Assembly: GCF_020283565.1 (NCBI RefSeq)
Contig: NC_060064.1
Location: 5,726,001 to 5,790,000, forward strand
DNA from: Trifolium pratense
Taxonomy: Eukaryota > Streptophyta > Magnoliopsida > Fabales > Fabaceae
Reading direction: 5' to 3'
DNA length: 64,000 nucleotides
Shown here: positions 1 to 14,129 of the stretch, one piece after another
Layout of the letters: the number at the start of each line of letters is the position of its first letter
Position numbering within the stretch: position 1 is the stretch's first letter
Program-made: the position numbers and the translations under genes
Notes under the pieces: model-generated
What the model was told of the DNA's origin: nothing
Seen by the model: only the letters and a program-made list of their open reading frames with translations
Database searches by the model: none

Positions 1-1016
1 TAGATTGAACCAATACGTTTGCTCTAAAAGCACATGTTAGAAATACGAAAATTGACCTTTGAAAAGTTAAATGCACAACTTAAAACTTAACAGAAAAATT
101 GTTTGCACTAACAATAACCACCAACTATAAGTCGCATTTGGCGAAGAAATATTTTATTCGTCTTTTTAAGATTTTGATTATTTTTATCATCTTTACCAAT
201 AGAATGTAGAACATAAGAGCAAGATAGTTGCGACTTGTGACGATATACAATCTCAATCGTCAAGCCAATCAAAGGGGAGTGCTTATTGGAATTTCGATCT
301 GCTTCAAGTAATCACATAGAACTCTTAAATTTTTTAAAATTCGAGTGTTAACCGAATTTAACAAATTTCTTGACATTGCCAAAACTATATTAGAAATAAT
401 TAGAGGAACCATAATACAAACAATCTTGCACCGCATCCACAAGACACCAGAAAAAATAATGAGGCAATTTGACATTGTAATGAGTAAACTTTAAATCTTA
501 AAATAGATACAGAATTATTGAAGTAAAACATTATTCTTCAATTGTCAAGTGTGATATATGTTCCCCGTTTATAACACGGTGTAACACAACTGACAGTTAA
601 TCGAGCTTCTTAAATGGTGCCTAGAAAATAATACCCTATGGAACTGTGTCCTTTCATTGATTGAATCATCCTTTCAAGGGGAAAAGCAATACCAATGACA
701 ATGTTTATGGTGCCAACATGTATATAAGTGGCACAAGGGCAAAAACTCAAATATTATCAATAATTTTTGCAGAAAAAGGGACTAGATATAGAACATATTT
801 CCATTCACAAACATAATTAATTGCACCATATCAACCACTGAAGTCAAGAAACACAAAAATTATCCCATTAAATAAATAAGGATTCATAGACCTACAAATT
901 GCATAAATATGAAAACCAAATATTAGCACCAAAACAACTACTGCTGAGCTCCAAAAGTATACAAAAATGGTTACCAGTCACCAAATTGATTAGCCGATGA
1001 CTATACATACTCTGCT
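1..1016. other. 3' flank of NOP58, no gene seen
   Basis: AT-rich sequence beyond the NOP58 stop codon. The part nearest 1016 should hold the NOP58 3' UTR, read on the minus strand. No open frame here has the composition or motifs of a protein gene, and I see no RNA gene or delimited repeat. Confidence 0.5.
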
Positions 1017-4000
1017 TTAGACATCTCTTTTCTTCTTTTTTTCTTTCTTTTTGCTCGGGATATCAGCAGAGTCTTCCTCCTCTGCATGCTTCCTCTTTTT
1101 CTTCTTCTCTCCTCCATTCTCATTGTCTCCATTCTGCACCTCTGCATTCTCAGTAGATTCCTTCTTTTTCTTCTTCTTATCTTTTTTCACAACTTCCGGT
1201 TCGGGTTCCTCGACAACAACCTCCTTTTCCTTTTTCTTCTTTTCTTTCTTCTCTTTCTTCAACTTCTTTTCTTTCTTTTTGTCAGCACTGGGAGGCTCTG
1301 GTGTATCTTCATCCATTGCAGAATTGGACTTTGGTTCAATAATTGAATCAGCTGCAGCATTATATGTCTACAGCGAAAATATTTAGTCAGCACATACTGA
1401 AAATATAATAAAAAATTACAAATAGCAGAAAATGAAATAAATAAATAAATAAATATAACCTTAGCCGGTGTTATTAGTCCTCCGTTCTTTCTATCCTTGT
1501 CATATGCTTCTATCTTGGGCTTTCCTTTAGCAGAACCGGCAAAGCGACCTAATTCTTTGCCTTCAAGCCCCCTTAATCGTGCTTCAAGCTGCACAAAAAC
1601 TTGTGTAAACAAAGTCTGATATGAAAACAATATGACATATAACTAAAAGTATAAAAAGTACCTTGGCTCTGTTGTCCAATGACATGGTGTTATCTAGCCC
1701 CTCTCCCAGTGCATCACACCTGATAGCCAAAGCAGTTTTTGCAGAAAGTGACCGGGACATTTTCCCCTTCACCTTTTGAGCTGCCTGACCAATTAAGGAT
1801 GCATGGTATATGAGACCGTACTTTGGAGTAGCATGCTTAGTCTTCAAAGCCCTAAAGAGAGCCTTCTCAGCACCAAGAATCTGGACAGTGCTAGCAGGCT
1901 GCTTTGCAAGATTTAATAAGCTACCCGCATGGGCAATGAGGCGAGCACCAACAAGCTCCCCAACCATAACAGTCAAATTGGGTGCAATGGTGTTCATCCT
2001 ACTCTTGAGATAATCATAGAGTGTGGCCCTGTATTCTGAAAGGGACAAAACCTGATCACAAAGCTCTCTAATATTTGCCAAATCAAGCTCACCAATTTCG
2101 GTTCCCATAGATATCACTGATGCTTCCTTCAACTGTGCCTCAACCTCCTCAGACAAAAACTGAAATTCATTTCAGGACAAAGGAACAATATTAAAAAATG
2201 TATCAGTGTATAAACATACGAAACTAAATATTATTTGTCTCAAGAAACAACATACATTCAAGAAACAACTAGAGTAAACCAACATTGTATCTATTTGTTA
2301 TCAGTATCCATAATGCAAGTGAGTAAAATATTTGGCAGTATGTCATTGAAAGTCGTAACTCTACCTCAGAGAAATCAAGCTTTGCAGCATTGATGCGATC
2401 ACCCATCAACTTGGCTGCTCTTGCATATTGGATGTTGTCCAGTATGATTTTGGTAAGTTCTGGAAAATGCCAACCGTACCATTCACGGACCCTCATGGCA
2501 TATGTGTTCAACTCTTTATCAAGATCATCAAGTAAACCGATAGCTTGGACAATCATAGTGTCGACCTATAATAAAATAAAAAATTCATAAAGTCAGGAAA
2601 TAGTTGCTCAGAAAATCATTATCAGCCAACAGAAAAAACAAAAAGTAAACAAACTTTTGAATCGGAAAAAATTACAATTACAATGCAAACTAAATCACAA
2701 CAAATTTAGCAATTTAAAGAGAATTAATAATTATACAACTCCATTTGCATGTTTGCCTCGAAATGTTACAAGATTCAGCCCACCTTCAAGAACCTTGAAT
2801 TGTGAATCATTATTCCTTAAGCTACTATTCAGGTTCCTATTTACTAGGGCTCACTAGAAAGTCACTAGTTAAAACACCTTAGCATTAGTAAAAGTCCTGA
2901 ATAAAAAACTGCCTCTATGATACAAGTAATTTATGATACAAATAATTAAAGAGTTTGTTGCAGCTTGCAAGAAAAGCATACTGATGGAATTCAAACTGTG
3001 AGATAATCTTTTCTGTATTACAGTTGGTCTCTAGCTTGTTCTCTATATATATCCATATTAAATAAATATTCCTTGACTAACTATTTGTTCAATCATATTA
3101 TCTGATTTCAGTTTCTCTGTCCTTTTCTATTCACTCTTCTATCTCACTAGATTATTTCACTTGCATAAGGCATCAAGGCCTTCTGATTCTGATGGCCTTC
3201 AAAAACTCTGAAACCCCTCACATCCACCACAACTGCTGTGAAAAATCTTACCCAATTCATAGCTGTTTGTTCTCTCACAATTACCAAACGCCTTGATTAT
3301 TACTTTACTAAAAAATGTTGGTAAGAGATGAAAAAAGGGTCATACAATTTATCATACAATATTTGTAATAATGTTATGATGTCTTAACTTTATATAAATC
3401 AATAACCATATTCATGCATAAATCCTTTGATGACTAGCAAATAAGGATAAGGACATTAACATGTGTACAACAATAACTGCGACAAACAACTAAAGGCAAC
3501 AACAAAATACACCTTATCAGAGCTAAACTTGAGTTTGAATCTCGATAAGCTATGAGACAAACCCAAGCTCATAGGAGCCAGGTCTTGAACAGCCAAACCA
3601 GCTATGAGTTCATTCAATTGATATCTAACACCTCTCATCAACTCCATAACAACATTGTTATGAACACATTCGATTTTCTGAAACATTCAAACAACAAAAA
3701 AATTAGCTAATTGATTAATTGATAACATAAGTAAACTATAATCAAAATACTCTAAGAGTAACTTAAATAACACACCAACTTATCCTTAATCATACTCCCG
3801 AGCTTTGAATCGGCTACACCTAACATTTCATTTTCGCAATTAACACGTAGAAACTTTCGCAAACCCTTGCTAGCTTTACTATCAACCAGTAAAGAAGCTG
3901 CTTCTGTAGCTTCAGAAATATTCTCAAATTTGGAAAATGCCTTCAACTTGACAATCTAGTTAAGCATCATCATAATCGATTAGTTTCATAAATTCAAGAA

Positions 4001-4261
4001 TCATGAATAAAAAAAAATGCATATAAATTAAGTGATTATAAGTTTATAACCTTTCTAGCAGAATCTGAACTAGAAAACTCGTTCTGTAAATCCTGTAAAA
4101 AAAATTGGTAAAATAAATTAATCGATTAGGTCAAAAACAAAGTAGTTATCATAAAAAACAGAGTTTTGAAGAAAATGAAATACCTCAACTTTTGAAAGCT
4201 TTCCTTCATTGAGAACTTTGAAAATTGCATAACCTGCAGCGGTTTCAAATAGAAGAAGCAT
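1017..4261 (-). CDS. NOP58: Nucleolar protein 58 (box C/D snoRNP core protein), 8 exons
   Basis: Core protein of box C/D small nucleolar ribonucleoproteins, which guide 2'-O-methylation and processing of pre-rRNA in the nucleolus; it works with NOP56, fibrillarin and the 15.5K protein. Exons in gene order: 4261-4184, 4092-4051, 3955-3776, 3677-3513, 2565-2365, 2159-1662, 1588-1460, 1367-1017. All junctions are GT-AG, all exons are multiples of three, and they join to 547 aa, normal for the family. The protein starts [16 protein letters not shown] (NOP5 N-terminal domain, about 1-65), continues through the NOSIC region (about 160-210) and the Nop RNP-binding domain (about 250-400, with the [19 protein letters not shown] signature), and ends in a Lys/Glu-rich tail with KKE and KKD runs (about 440-547), as in plant NOP58. 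Intron 4 (2566-3512) is the longest; I looked for a C/D snoRNA in it and saw no convincing box pair. The start is the only ATG giving the conserved N-terminus. Confidence 0.97.
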
Positions 4262-4309
4262 TTTATCAAACGATTACTAAGTTTGATGATTTTGTGAAAA
4301 CTATGATTG

Positions 4310-4360
4310 GGTGCGTGGTGGAAGAAGAAGAAGGAGGAGGAGGAGGAGAGGGAAACGGTA
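4310..4360 (-). promoter_or_regulatory. Pyrimidine-rich 5' leader of NOP58
   Basis: Read on the minus strand this is a CT-rich tract (repeated CTCCTC and CTTCTT) between the promoter motifs and the ATG at 4261. Pyrimidine-rich leaders are common in plant translation-machinery genes. Its assignment as 5' UTR is inferred from position. Confidence 0.5.
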
Positions 4361-4388
4361 TAAAGTGTGGTGCGGCTGTGTTATGCAA

Positions 4389-4465
4389 TTAGGGTTTTAG
4401 GGTTTATGACCACATTATATTGAAAATATTGGGCTATTTGTATTAAAAAAATATAGTATTGGGCC
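4389..4465 (-). promoter_or_regulatory. Telo-box pair and site II elements upstream of NOP58
   Basis: Two overlapping telo boxes (TTAGGGTTT on the plus strand, AAACCCTAA on the gene strand) lie at 4389-4397 and 4397-4405. Two site II type motifs follow: TGGGCT at 4430-4435 and TGGGCC at 4460-4465. This combination is known from promoters of plant ribosomal-protein and ribosome-biogenesis genes, bound by TCP and telo-box factors and active in dividing cells. Motifs are seen directly; function is inferred from the family. Confidence 0.8.
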
Positions 4466-4519
4466 CGGAAAAAATATTGGTAAAATAATGTTTTTTTTTA
4501 AAGTATTGGTAAAATAATA

Positions 4520-4665
4520 TGTCCGCAGTACAAATCGTAACTCAATTGACAAAAAATATTGAAATTGTTAAGTTGGATATTATGATCAAGATTTGAATTC
4601 CGATTCTCTTACTTATGTATGTGAGTTTATAATGGATTTGTTATTTCGTCTATCTACTAAAATAA
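4520..4665 (+). repeat. Degenerate tRNA-derived SINE
   Basis: Weak relative of the SINE at 17632-17770: a decayed A-box region (aactcaattgac), a decayed B-box region (caagatttgaattcc) and the shared 3' segment that reads like gagttt...ttatttcgtctatc. Boundaries are approximate. Confidence 0.5.
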
Positions 4666-4849
4666 TAATAATATGATCGGAAGAAGGCGTGATTCGATCT
4701 CCGATTCAATTTTTCTTTTTATAATATCTCTAGTTCGATTTTTTAAATATTCTTAAGTATTAATTATATATTCCGTAAAAAAATTATATATTTTTAGTAA
4801 AAAAAATTATATATTGTTTTTAATAAAATTATTATTATATATAAAACTT

Positions 4850-5244
4850 GGTTTTTTCTAACATGCACCACTTGATTAAGTGGTGCATGGTGAACAAGTC
4901 TTCGATATTTTTATAACGAATACGAATTTTACAAAATCTACCATTGGATAGAAAGTTTAGATCATTCATAAATTTTTTAAATTTTTTTGAAAATCATTTG
5001 ATATGTTATTAAGATCCATCAAGATTAACGGTATTCAATAAAAATCCATAAACCGTTAATTTTGACGGGTCTCATTAACATATCAAATGATTTTCAATTC
5101 TTTTAAAAAAAAATTATGGATGATCTATACGATATGAACTTTCAATCCAATGATGAATTTTGTAAAATTCGTATTCGTTATAATATTTTTGATGACTTGT
5201 GCATGGTGCACAACTTGAGTCACTTGTGCACCATAGGATTTGCC
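4850..5244. mobile_element. Mutator-type foldback MITE, family A copy 1
   Basis: The two halves are long imperfect inverted repeats meeting near 5040. Ends are GG...CC, flanked by perfect 9-bp direct repeats ataaaactt at 4841-4849 and 5245-5253. A 9-bp duplication is typical of Mutator-superfamily insertion. No coding capacity. A second copy of the family is at 43747-44149. Confidence 0.9.
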
Positions 5245-5522
5245 ATAAAACTTAACTCAGTGATACCAAACAAAGTTTAAGACAAGTCATACGTGTAATG
5301 CAAACATAATTCAAGTGTTCAACCTTGGACATTATTTGAACTTTTATGACTATTTTTTTTTTTAAACAATAACTTTTTTAATTTGGATCGACCTATTTAA
5401 CTCACTATTTTAGGTGACATGTGTTGAAATTTTTAACTTCTTCAGTTGGCTAGTCCATTTTAACCCACCGAACAAGCAAGGCACGTTGAGCCAGGCTAGC
5501 TTATGAGTTAGCATTTGAAAAA

Positions 5523-5690
5523 GGACAAAACTTACGTGCATTTTTATACATGCATTTCTTACTTTTTCTCTCACAAAGAGGTAGTTTTTTTTATTAAAAA
5601 ATAATTTTCTTTTATTTTATCAAAATGAAAAAACACAAATAACCACCTCTTTATGAGTGGAAAAGTAAGAAATGCATGTAAGTTTTGTCC
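5523..5690. mobile_element. Small Mutator-type foldback MITE (168 bp)
   Basis: Inverted repeats starting ggacaaaacttac and ending gtaagttttgtcc cover most of the element. It is flanked by perfect 9-bp direct repeats tttgaaaaa (5514-5522 and 5691-5699). Noncoding. Confidence 0.88.
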
Positions 5691-5699
5691 TTTGAAAAA

Positions 5700-7786
<2,087 letters not shown>

Positions 7787-7885
7787 AAGAAAATGTATGG
7801 TTTGATCTGATGTAGGCTAGAACATGGATTTGTCTAGAACAATTAATCTTATCTACTTCTATCCTTATTTGGAGGTTTTCTTCAG

Positions 7886-8130
7886 CCGATGTGTGTTTCG
7901 TTGTTTCATGGATTTCATGTCTTCTATAAAGTCGCACAAGTCTCTCATTAATGCAACTTTAAGACTAAGGAACGCGTTGACTTAATTTCAAGCGGTATTG
8001 ATTAGGGTATTGATGTGTAATTATGTCGTTCTAGTGCCCTATAAATGCACTATAGATGTCTACGGGCGTGATTTCTACTTTTGACTTAGTCTCAATTGGT
8101 GGTGACGTGACATATTCAAATTCAACCAAG
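7886..8130. repeat. Dispersed repeat B, copy 1
   Basis: Clearly homologous in the same orientation to 14130-14365. Shared landmarks in order: tttcatg, aagactaagga, caagcggtattgatt, aattatgtcgtt, ttttgactta and ttcaaccaag. No terminal repeats or TSD were found, so the class is unknown. A fragment of a larger retroelement is possible. Confidence 0.75.
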
Positions 8131-9387
8131 GATATCTAAACCAGTTCAATATTTATATCAAAATATAACTTGTGATGACCTAATTTTTTATTTTTGAGTG
8201 CAACTATTGACCTAAATTGATTACTACAAGACTTTCTAACCCATAAATTTCCAAATTTAAAATTTACATTGGTCAGTGAAATCATACATTAACAAGATAA
8301 ATACTCCACAATGCAAATAAACAATATTTTGATTGTGATTTTTGTATAGAGGTTCTCAATCTAATGGCTATAATCCATCCACTAATACTCTATCATTCCT
8401 TTAATGTCATCTTTACTAATGAAATTGACTCTACAAGAGCCTAAGTTAATGCAATAAGGTACTATTCTCATGTGTCTAAGATGAGCAATGAAAAAGAGTG
8501 AAAGCACCAAATTAAAACATTGATGAATCGGAAAATGGGCATCATGGGAAATGGAAGATATATTGATAGCCATATAAACACAAATGGGATCAAACCTTTA
8601 GGTAGGTTTGAGTTATGTATTTTGGTGAGAAGCCAAAATAAATAAGGATATATATTCAAGCAAGGGTGAGTAATTTTTTTTGAAAACACATAAAAATAAT
8701 TAATAATTTAATTCAGCTAAGGAAGGGTGAGAAAATAAAAAATAGGTGGAAAAAAAAGGTTGGCATTTATCATCTAACGTAATATCTCCCTCATTATGCT
8801 CAACTGTCTCAATTACTCTTGCATTTATGTGATTTAAATGGTCTTAATAGAATGGCCATTTTTTTTTCAATGCTTGGAACTACCCAACCCAACTCACTCT
8901 CACTCTCTATACCATCCATTGTTTTTGTATAGTTTCACTCATCCTAACCCACAATTAAATTTTTCTTATACTACACGACATACTACTTTCAACCTATGTT
9001 GCTCTCATTATACTCGTGGATACACACACATCACTTGCAAATAAATAAATAAATATCAAATTAAATATTTTTTATTATTTTTATTGACTACCTTGGATCA
9101 TGACTAATAGGGGATCTGAATCAAATTAAAAAATTAATTTTTGCTATGATGATCAAAATTTATAAGCTTATCCCAAATTGTTAGTAGTAAGCAATCTTTT
9201 AATGAAGTCAACTTTCACATTTAATTACCCTCATTAGTTGCCTACCATCTATTCTTAAATTTCAACTTGGAATTCTCTCTCTAGTTATTTTTTTATTTTA
9301 TTTTATTTTTGTCAAATGCACATTGACATTTTGTTATATAAAAAAATAAAATTCTAAATAAATAATTTGACTTTTCATAAAGTCATA
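8131..9387. other. Gene-free AT-rich interval
   Basis: No gene, RNA or delimited repeat recognised. Scattered short open frames are not supported. Confidence 0.45.
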
Positions 9388-9476
9388 CTTCCTCCGATCA
9401 CTATTAGAAGTAAAAAATCACTTTTCACATACATCATTTTTTCAGGTTTTTTAGGTCTGATAGTAACCAAAGAGAA
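9388..9476. mobile_element. Short degenerate Stowaway-like MITE
   Basis: Left end cttcctccgatcac and right end gtaaccaaagagaa are imperfect inverted repeats bracketed by TA on each side (9386-9387, 9477-9478). Similar to the better Stowaway copies in this window but decayed. Confidence 0.5.
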
Positions 9477-9478
9477 TA

Positions 9479-10222
9479 CTAATACATGTTTGATTTTACG
9501 ATAAAACAGTTAAACTTACCGTAACTCGTGGTAATTTTACTAAAGTTACAACTACATATATAGGTTGGACAAATCACTACATTCTTTCATAACTTCATTG
9601 CAAATCTAAAGATAGATTATGCTTTTAACATTTTAACCAGTATACTTAGTACTTTTCAGTTGATCTACATATTGTGTCATACATACAATGTTACTTTTGT
9701 TGCCGCTATTGAGTGATGTCAAACATTAACAAATTACATAAAAACAGTAAAATTAAACAATCATTGATAAAATAAAAAATAAAGTGAAGATAAACTAAAA
9801 GATTTGATTTTGACCTTAAATTTCAACAAGAAAACTAAAAGGGTACATTAGGTTATCCCCTACTACACTGAAAGTCTGAAACCCCTAACATTCCTGAATT
9901 TCCCAATAACATTTTTTTTCTTCATATTTTACCATATATTGATGATAAGAATAGTGCTACTTACGCTCCACTTCTCGTTTCTTTCTCTTTTTCTTTGACA
10001 AAATTGTTTGAAATTTTTCACCTCAATGAAAGATGGTAAAAATGGAGCGTTTGTAGCACTACTCATAGAAAATTAAAATAGAAAAATTTAAATAATAGAA
10101 CATATTCCTAGGATTAAATTAAAAGTTACTACTGATACTAAATTACTAATACTACTACTAATAATAATATTCATATTCCTAGTTGTGAGAAAAACAGAGC
10201 TTTGAAACAGAGTACTCTGTTT
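9479..10222. other. Gene-free interval downstream of the GIR-like gene
   Basis: AT-rich. The part near 10200 should include the 3' UTR of the minus-strand GIR-like gene. Nothing else is supported. Confidence 0.4.
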
Positions 10223-10528
10223 TTAACACTTCTTGTTATTGTTGTTGTTCTCAGTGTTGAGAAAATCAAGCAAAACAGTGCTGTGACATTTGGGACATTT
10301 TGGATCATTCTCAGAGAGCATCACATACATAAGACAACGAGGACAACCAACTAAAAGCATGGATATTGCTTCAGGGCTGTTTGATCCATTCTCCGACGAA
10401 ACACATGAACTCGGAGGCGATACCGATGCTGATCGTGTTGGTGATGATTCCATTCTTCTGTTAACTCTTGGTGGTGATAGGTTCAGCTTCAAATCAAGCT
10501 TTGGTCCACTTCCGTTTCTTCGACTCAT
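10223..10528 (-). CDS. GL2-interacting-repressor-like protein (GIR1/GIR2 family)
   Basis: Small (101 aa) plant repressor. In Arabidopsis, GIR1 and GIR2 bind the homeodomain factor GLABRA2 and recruit TOPLESS to limit root-hair genes. Visible here: start MSRRNGSGPK, an EAR motif LDLKLNL at residues 11-17, a Ser/Pro-rich middle, then a four-cysteine cluster (Cys62, 65, 78, 81; GCPRCLMYVMLSE and DPKCPKC) that probably binds zinc. The order and length match the family. The coding part is one exon. The leader seems to carry an intron at 10576-10693 (donor GTGAGT, acceptor TTTTGTGCAG on the minus strand). Role in root hairs is inferred from the family; which paralogue this is cannot be told from sequence alone. 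Confidence 0.9.
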   Translation of the reverse strand: MSRRNGSGPKLDLKLNLSPPRVNRRMESSPTRSASVSPPSSCVSSENGSNSPEAISMLLVGCPRCLMYVMLSENDPKCPKCHSTVLLDFLNTENNNNNKKC

Positions 10529-10575
10529 CTTCCTCCTCTGTTTTCCTCTGTTTTGCTCTGTTTTTCCTCTGTTTT

Positions 10576-10693
10576 CTGCACAAAATCATAATAAAAAATC
10601 ATTAATAAATAAATAAGACATATGAAAATATATTTAAAGAATAAGAGAAAAAAAATAAGAATAATAAGAAGAAGAAGTGATTGATGAACTCAC
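10576..10693 (-). other. Predicted 5' UTR intron of the GIR-like gene
   Basis: On the minus strand a consensus donor (CTT|GTGAGT) begins at 10693 and a TGCAG acceptor ends at 10576, 48 bases upstream of the ATG at 10528. A transcript would be needed to confirm it. Confidence 0.55.
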
Positions 10694-10798
10694 AAGAGTT
10701 TTTTGGTAATAGAAGGGAAAAAGGGTTGGAAGAAAGAACAGAGGAGTGAATAACAGAGTTGTTGTGATTGTGAGAATGGAGGGAGGGTTGAAGGGGGA

Positions 10799-10804
10799 TT
10801 TATA
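10799..10804 (-). promoter_or_regulatory. TATA box of the GIR-like gene
   Basis: TATAAA on the minus strand, within GTATAAATCC. It lies about 105 bp upstream of the predicted leader donor, consistent with a start near 10770. A GA/CT-rich tract at 10860-10890, typical of plant core promoters, lies further upstream. Confidence 0.6.
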
Positions 10805-11374
10805 CAAGGGAAATGAAGGGAAGTGAATTAAAGGTTAATTTAATTGAGATGGTGTAAGGTGTAGAGAGAGAAAGAAGAGAGAGAGAAGAGGTGTAAATGA
10901 ATTGAATTGAGTAGAAGAAGAGTGTAAATTGAGGCCAAGAAAAGTATTAATGGTTTGGAAAAATCCCAAGAAGTATGCAGGAATAGGAAATTTGTAGTAA
11001 ATATTGCAATTACACAAACTGCAGAAGGAGGCCCTTTCCTTCATTCATTGCTTAACAAATTAAAATTGAGTCGGTGTTTAAAGACTTTCACACAAATCAC
11101 AATGGCTTTTAATTTAGGCAAATGCTGCTCCTGACATTTTTTAATCCTTAAATAGTAAGTTTTTTTATAGAATTTTTATCGGAATGCGTAAAGTCAACGC
11201 ATTGGAAATTGTAGTGTTTAACTTTTTGAATAAAAAAATTCTTTAAATGAAATGCTTAAAGAGTGTCCCGGGATACTCGTTAGCAAGACCCTTTAATTTA
11301 AAGCTAATTTAACCTTAATCCCCATTGGTTGGTTTGCTGGTAAAAGTTTAGAGTGTTTAAAGCAGACGAGTTAG

Positions 11375-11997
11375 TTAATTAAATTTATAGTGTTTGGTAA
11401 AATTGGTAGTTGAACTAACATATAAGTTCGAATGATATAAAAAAATATATCATTTGAAATGATATAAAATTGGTGGTAAAATTAGTGATATAATCAATTA
11501 ATATTAAACTTTTTTTAAATAAGATGACAAGAGTAAAACTGAAAGAAAAATGATAAGTTATAAACTACTCCTTCCGGTCCTTTTTATAAGAAACACTTTG
11601 AAAAAATCACACAGACCAAGGAAACACATTTAGCATAGTTATTTTCATTTAATACTCTTATAAATTTAAATTTATTCCATATTTACCCTTATTTAATTAC
11701 TTTTTATTCAACTAACTTACTTATTTTTAAATTCTCTTTCATAATAAATAAGGGCATAAGTGAAATTGAACATTTAGAACATTTGAAAATTGGTCAAAGT
11801 TTCTTATAAAAAGGACCAATTTTTTTTCCCAAAGTGTTCCTTATAATAAGGACCGGAGGGAGTATTTGAAATAGCATTTGAAAAATAAAGTATAAGTTAG
11901 TAAAATAAATTATAAGATATTTTTGAAAAACGTTTATCAAATATGTCTTTTTAGTCATATAAGCTATAAGTTCAAAATCTGATTTCATCAAACAGAG
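11375..11997. mobile_element. Decayed foldback element of the 'agcttataagct' type hosting a Stowaway
   Basis: The left end holds gtttggtaaaattgg and the right end holds ataagctataagtt and catcaaacagagcc, matching the theme of the larger foldback at 51868-52770. A Stowaway MITE (11568-11862) sits inside it. Outer boundaries are approximate and no TSD is secure. Confidence 0.45.
11568..11862. mobile_element. Stowaway-type MITE
   Basis: Terminal inverted repeats ctccttccggtcc and ggaccggagggag are bracketed by TA (11566-11567, 11863-11864). The CTCCCTCCG-type terminus with TA target is the Stowaway (Tc1/mariner) signature. Subterminal ataagaaacactttg and caaagtgttccttat are also inverted. 295 bp, noncoding. 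Confidence 0.9.
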
Positions 11998-11999
11998 CC

Positions 12000-14129
12000 T
12001 TAAAAAAATTAACTTAACTCTTTATTATTTAAAATAAATTATTATCATCATTCAACCCTACACCAATAATATTTAATATCAAGTAGTAAACCATCAATTC
12101 CTTTTTTATTGCACTATCATCAATGGAAGAAAAACAAGTGAGATGAGGCTCAATCTTAAATATTCAACGGTGCCTTAAGAAAGGGAAAGGAAATTAAATT
12201 CAATGTTTATAGTTGATGGGAAAGGAGATACATTAACATCACCACACCTTTATTAGATTGCATAATTTAATTTAAATGAATTGTTTTCTTCAAAAAATTA
12301 AATTATAATGAATGAATGTATAATGATAATTAATTTGTTTGGTGTCCTTTTATATTTACATTTGCAAGTGAAAGCATCACCATTCATATGAATATGAACT
12401 TTCTCAAGGAAATAAGAAAGAGGAAGTAAAGAAAAATGGTTGGAATGGGCTTAGTTTGGGGTCCTTTATTTCGTAGAATTTCTGTTGTTCTTAAGTTGAC
12501 TACATTCTCACTTGGAAAGTACATATTCTCCAAAAGGTGTTATGTTACCATCACTGCTCTACACTCTATTTGTGTGGAAGAAAAGAGAGAGAGGGAATTT
12601 GAATGAGAAAAAAAATCTTTAGAAAAGTTTGGTTGCATAGTAGAGGTAAAGTTTTATCATTCAACGAAAAAAAAAATCTTTTTTAAAGTCAAATAATTAA
12701 GTGATTCGAATTTCACATTTAAGACGAATAAGTGAAATATTTGGAGTTCAAACTCCAACTTCTACACATAAAATATGATGTTCCTAACAATTGAATTAAA
12801 CTCACAGAAACACCATACAACATCTTTAGATATAACTCTATTGACAAAATTGTACATCCTCCATTTTAAAATAAACATATTTTAATCAAGACACTAAACT
12901 CAAGTGATTAATGAGTTCTTCCTAAAATGAATAGTTCGAAGAATCCCAAGTTTGATTTCTAGTGAAACCATTTTTTTATCAGATTTTACTTCCGAGCCGT
13001 TCATGTGTGTATCAAGTTCAATTATAACTTCTTGTTAATTTGTATGAATAAGACTATTTTTTTTAGAATGGGGGAGTAGTAAAAGTTATAAGACTTTAGT
13101 TATTACTACTATTTATCAGAGGATTTATAGTATTTATTTTTTACAATGGAACTGAGGATTAAATTCAGTATCTCTATCATACTACTCAAATCATTTACCA
13201 CTAGATCAAGACTAGTGGCTTAATATGTTATATTAACTGTACTTATTACTTACTTATAAGGAGTTAATGGAAATATTTTTTTAGAAATCGTGTTTTTAAC
13301 TTTTTAAACATTCAATATTTTACATCATTAAATATTAAATTTTCATATTTAGATATACCTTAACATGTATCTTTAGAACTCATGTTAACATGACTCTATA
13401 TATTATATAGGTTCTACTTTTTGTCTGAGTTTCCAGGTAAAAAAAATGTCATATAATTTAAAATGTCAATTTACAATATTTAATAAAATATTATAAGTTA
13501 TTGTAACAAAAAAAATGATATATTTAAAATGTCATTTTACAATATTAATAAAATATAACTATTTTTTTATTATACTCTCCTTTTTACTAATTCTTATTAT
13601 ACAATTATTCATTATTAATATTATTCTTTTGACTTTTGTAATTAATTTTGGTATTTAAAAAATATAAGATATTTTATATAACTAAGACCGACATAAATGT
13701 TCTGGTAAAAAAATGGTCATAAAAAATATTTAAAAGTTGCTCCTTCGATTTTGAATATGAGAAATGAAAATATCATATTTTGACTAACATAGTGTTAAGA
13801 GATTTGGTAACACAACTCTCATCTTTAAATAAAATAATCCATATGTACACAAAAAACAAAAACAAAATCCAGATTCAATTATTGGTGTATCTCATTTGGA
13901 ATGCAACTCAACTTATGTTTAAATAAAAAATACGGATGTCCTGTTACCAACTCAAGAAGTAGTAACATATTGAATACTTTGAGCCCCTATTAGGGGTCAA
14001 AGACCCTAATTACGTCTGGTTAGCCCTAACAAAATTTTCTAACAACAAAATAACACAATTTTCTGTAAACCCTTAATATATAAATATTAAAAATTCGACT
14101 GAAAAATAAATAAAACTCACTTCAACTTG
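12000..14129. other. Gene-free AT-rich interval
   Basis: No gene, structured RNA or delimited element found. Low-complexity A/T runs are common and there is no long open frame. Confidence 0.45.

Noticed and set aside
1051..1386. Plus-strand open frames over the NOP58 tail
   Set aside because: They are the antisense of the Lys/Glu-rich coding tail; low-complexity Phe/Ser composition and no gene context.
2566..3512. Possible intronic box C/D snoRNA in NOP58 intron 4
   Set aside because: No minus-strand C box and D box pair with plausible spacing and flanking stem was found by eye.
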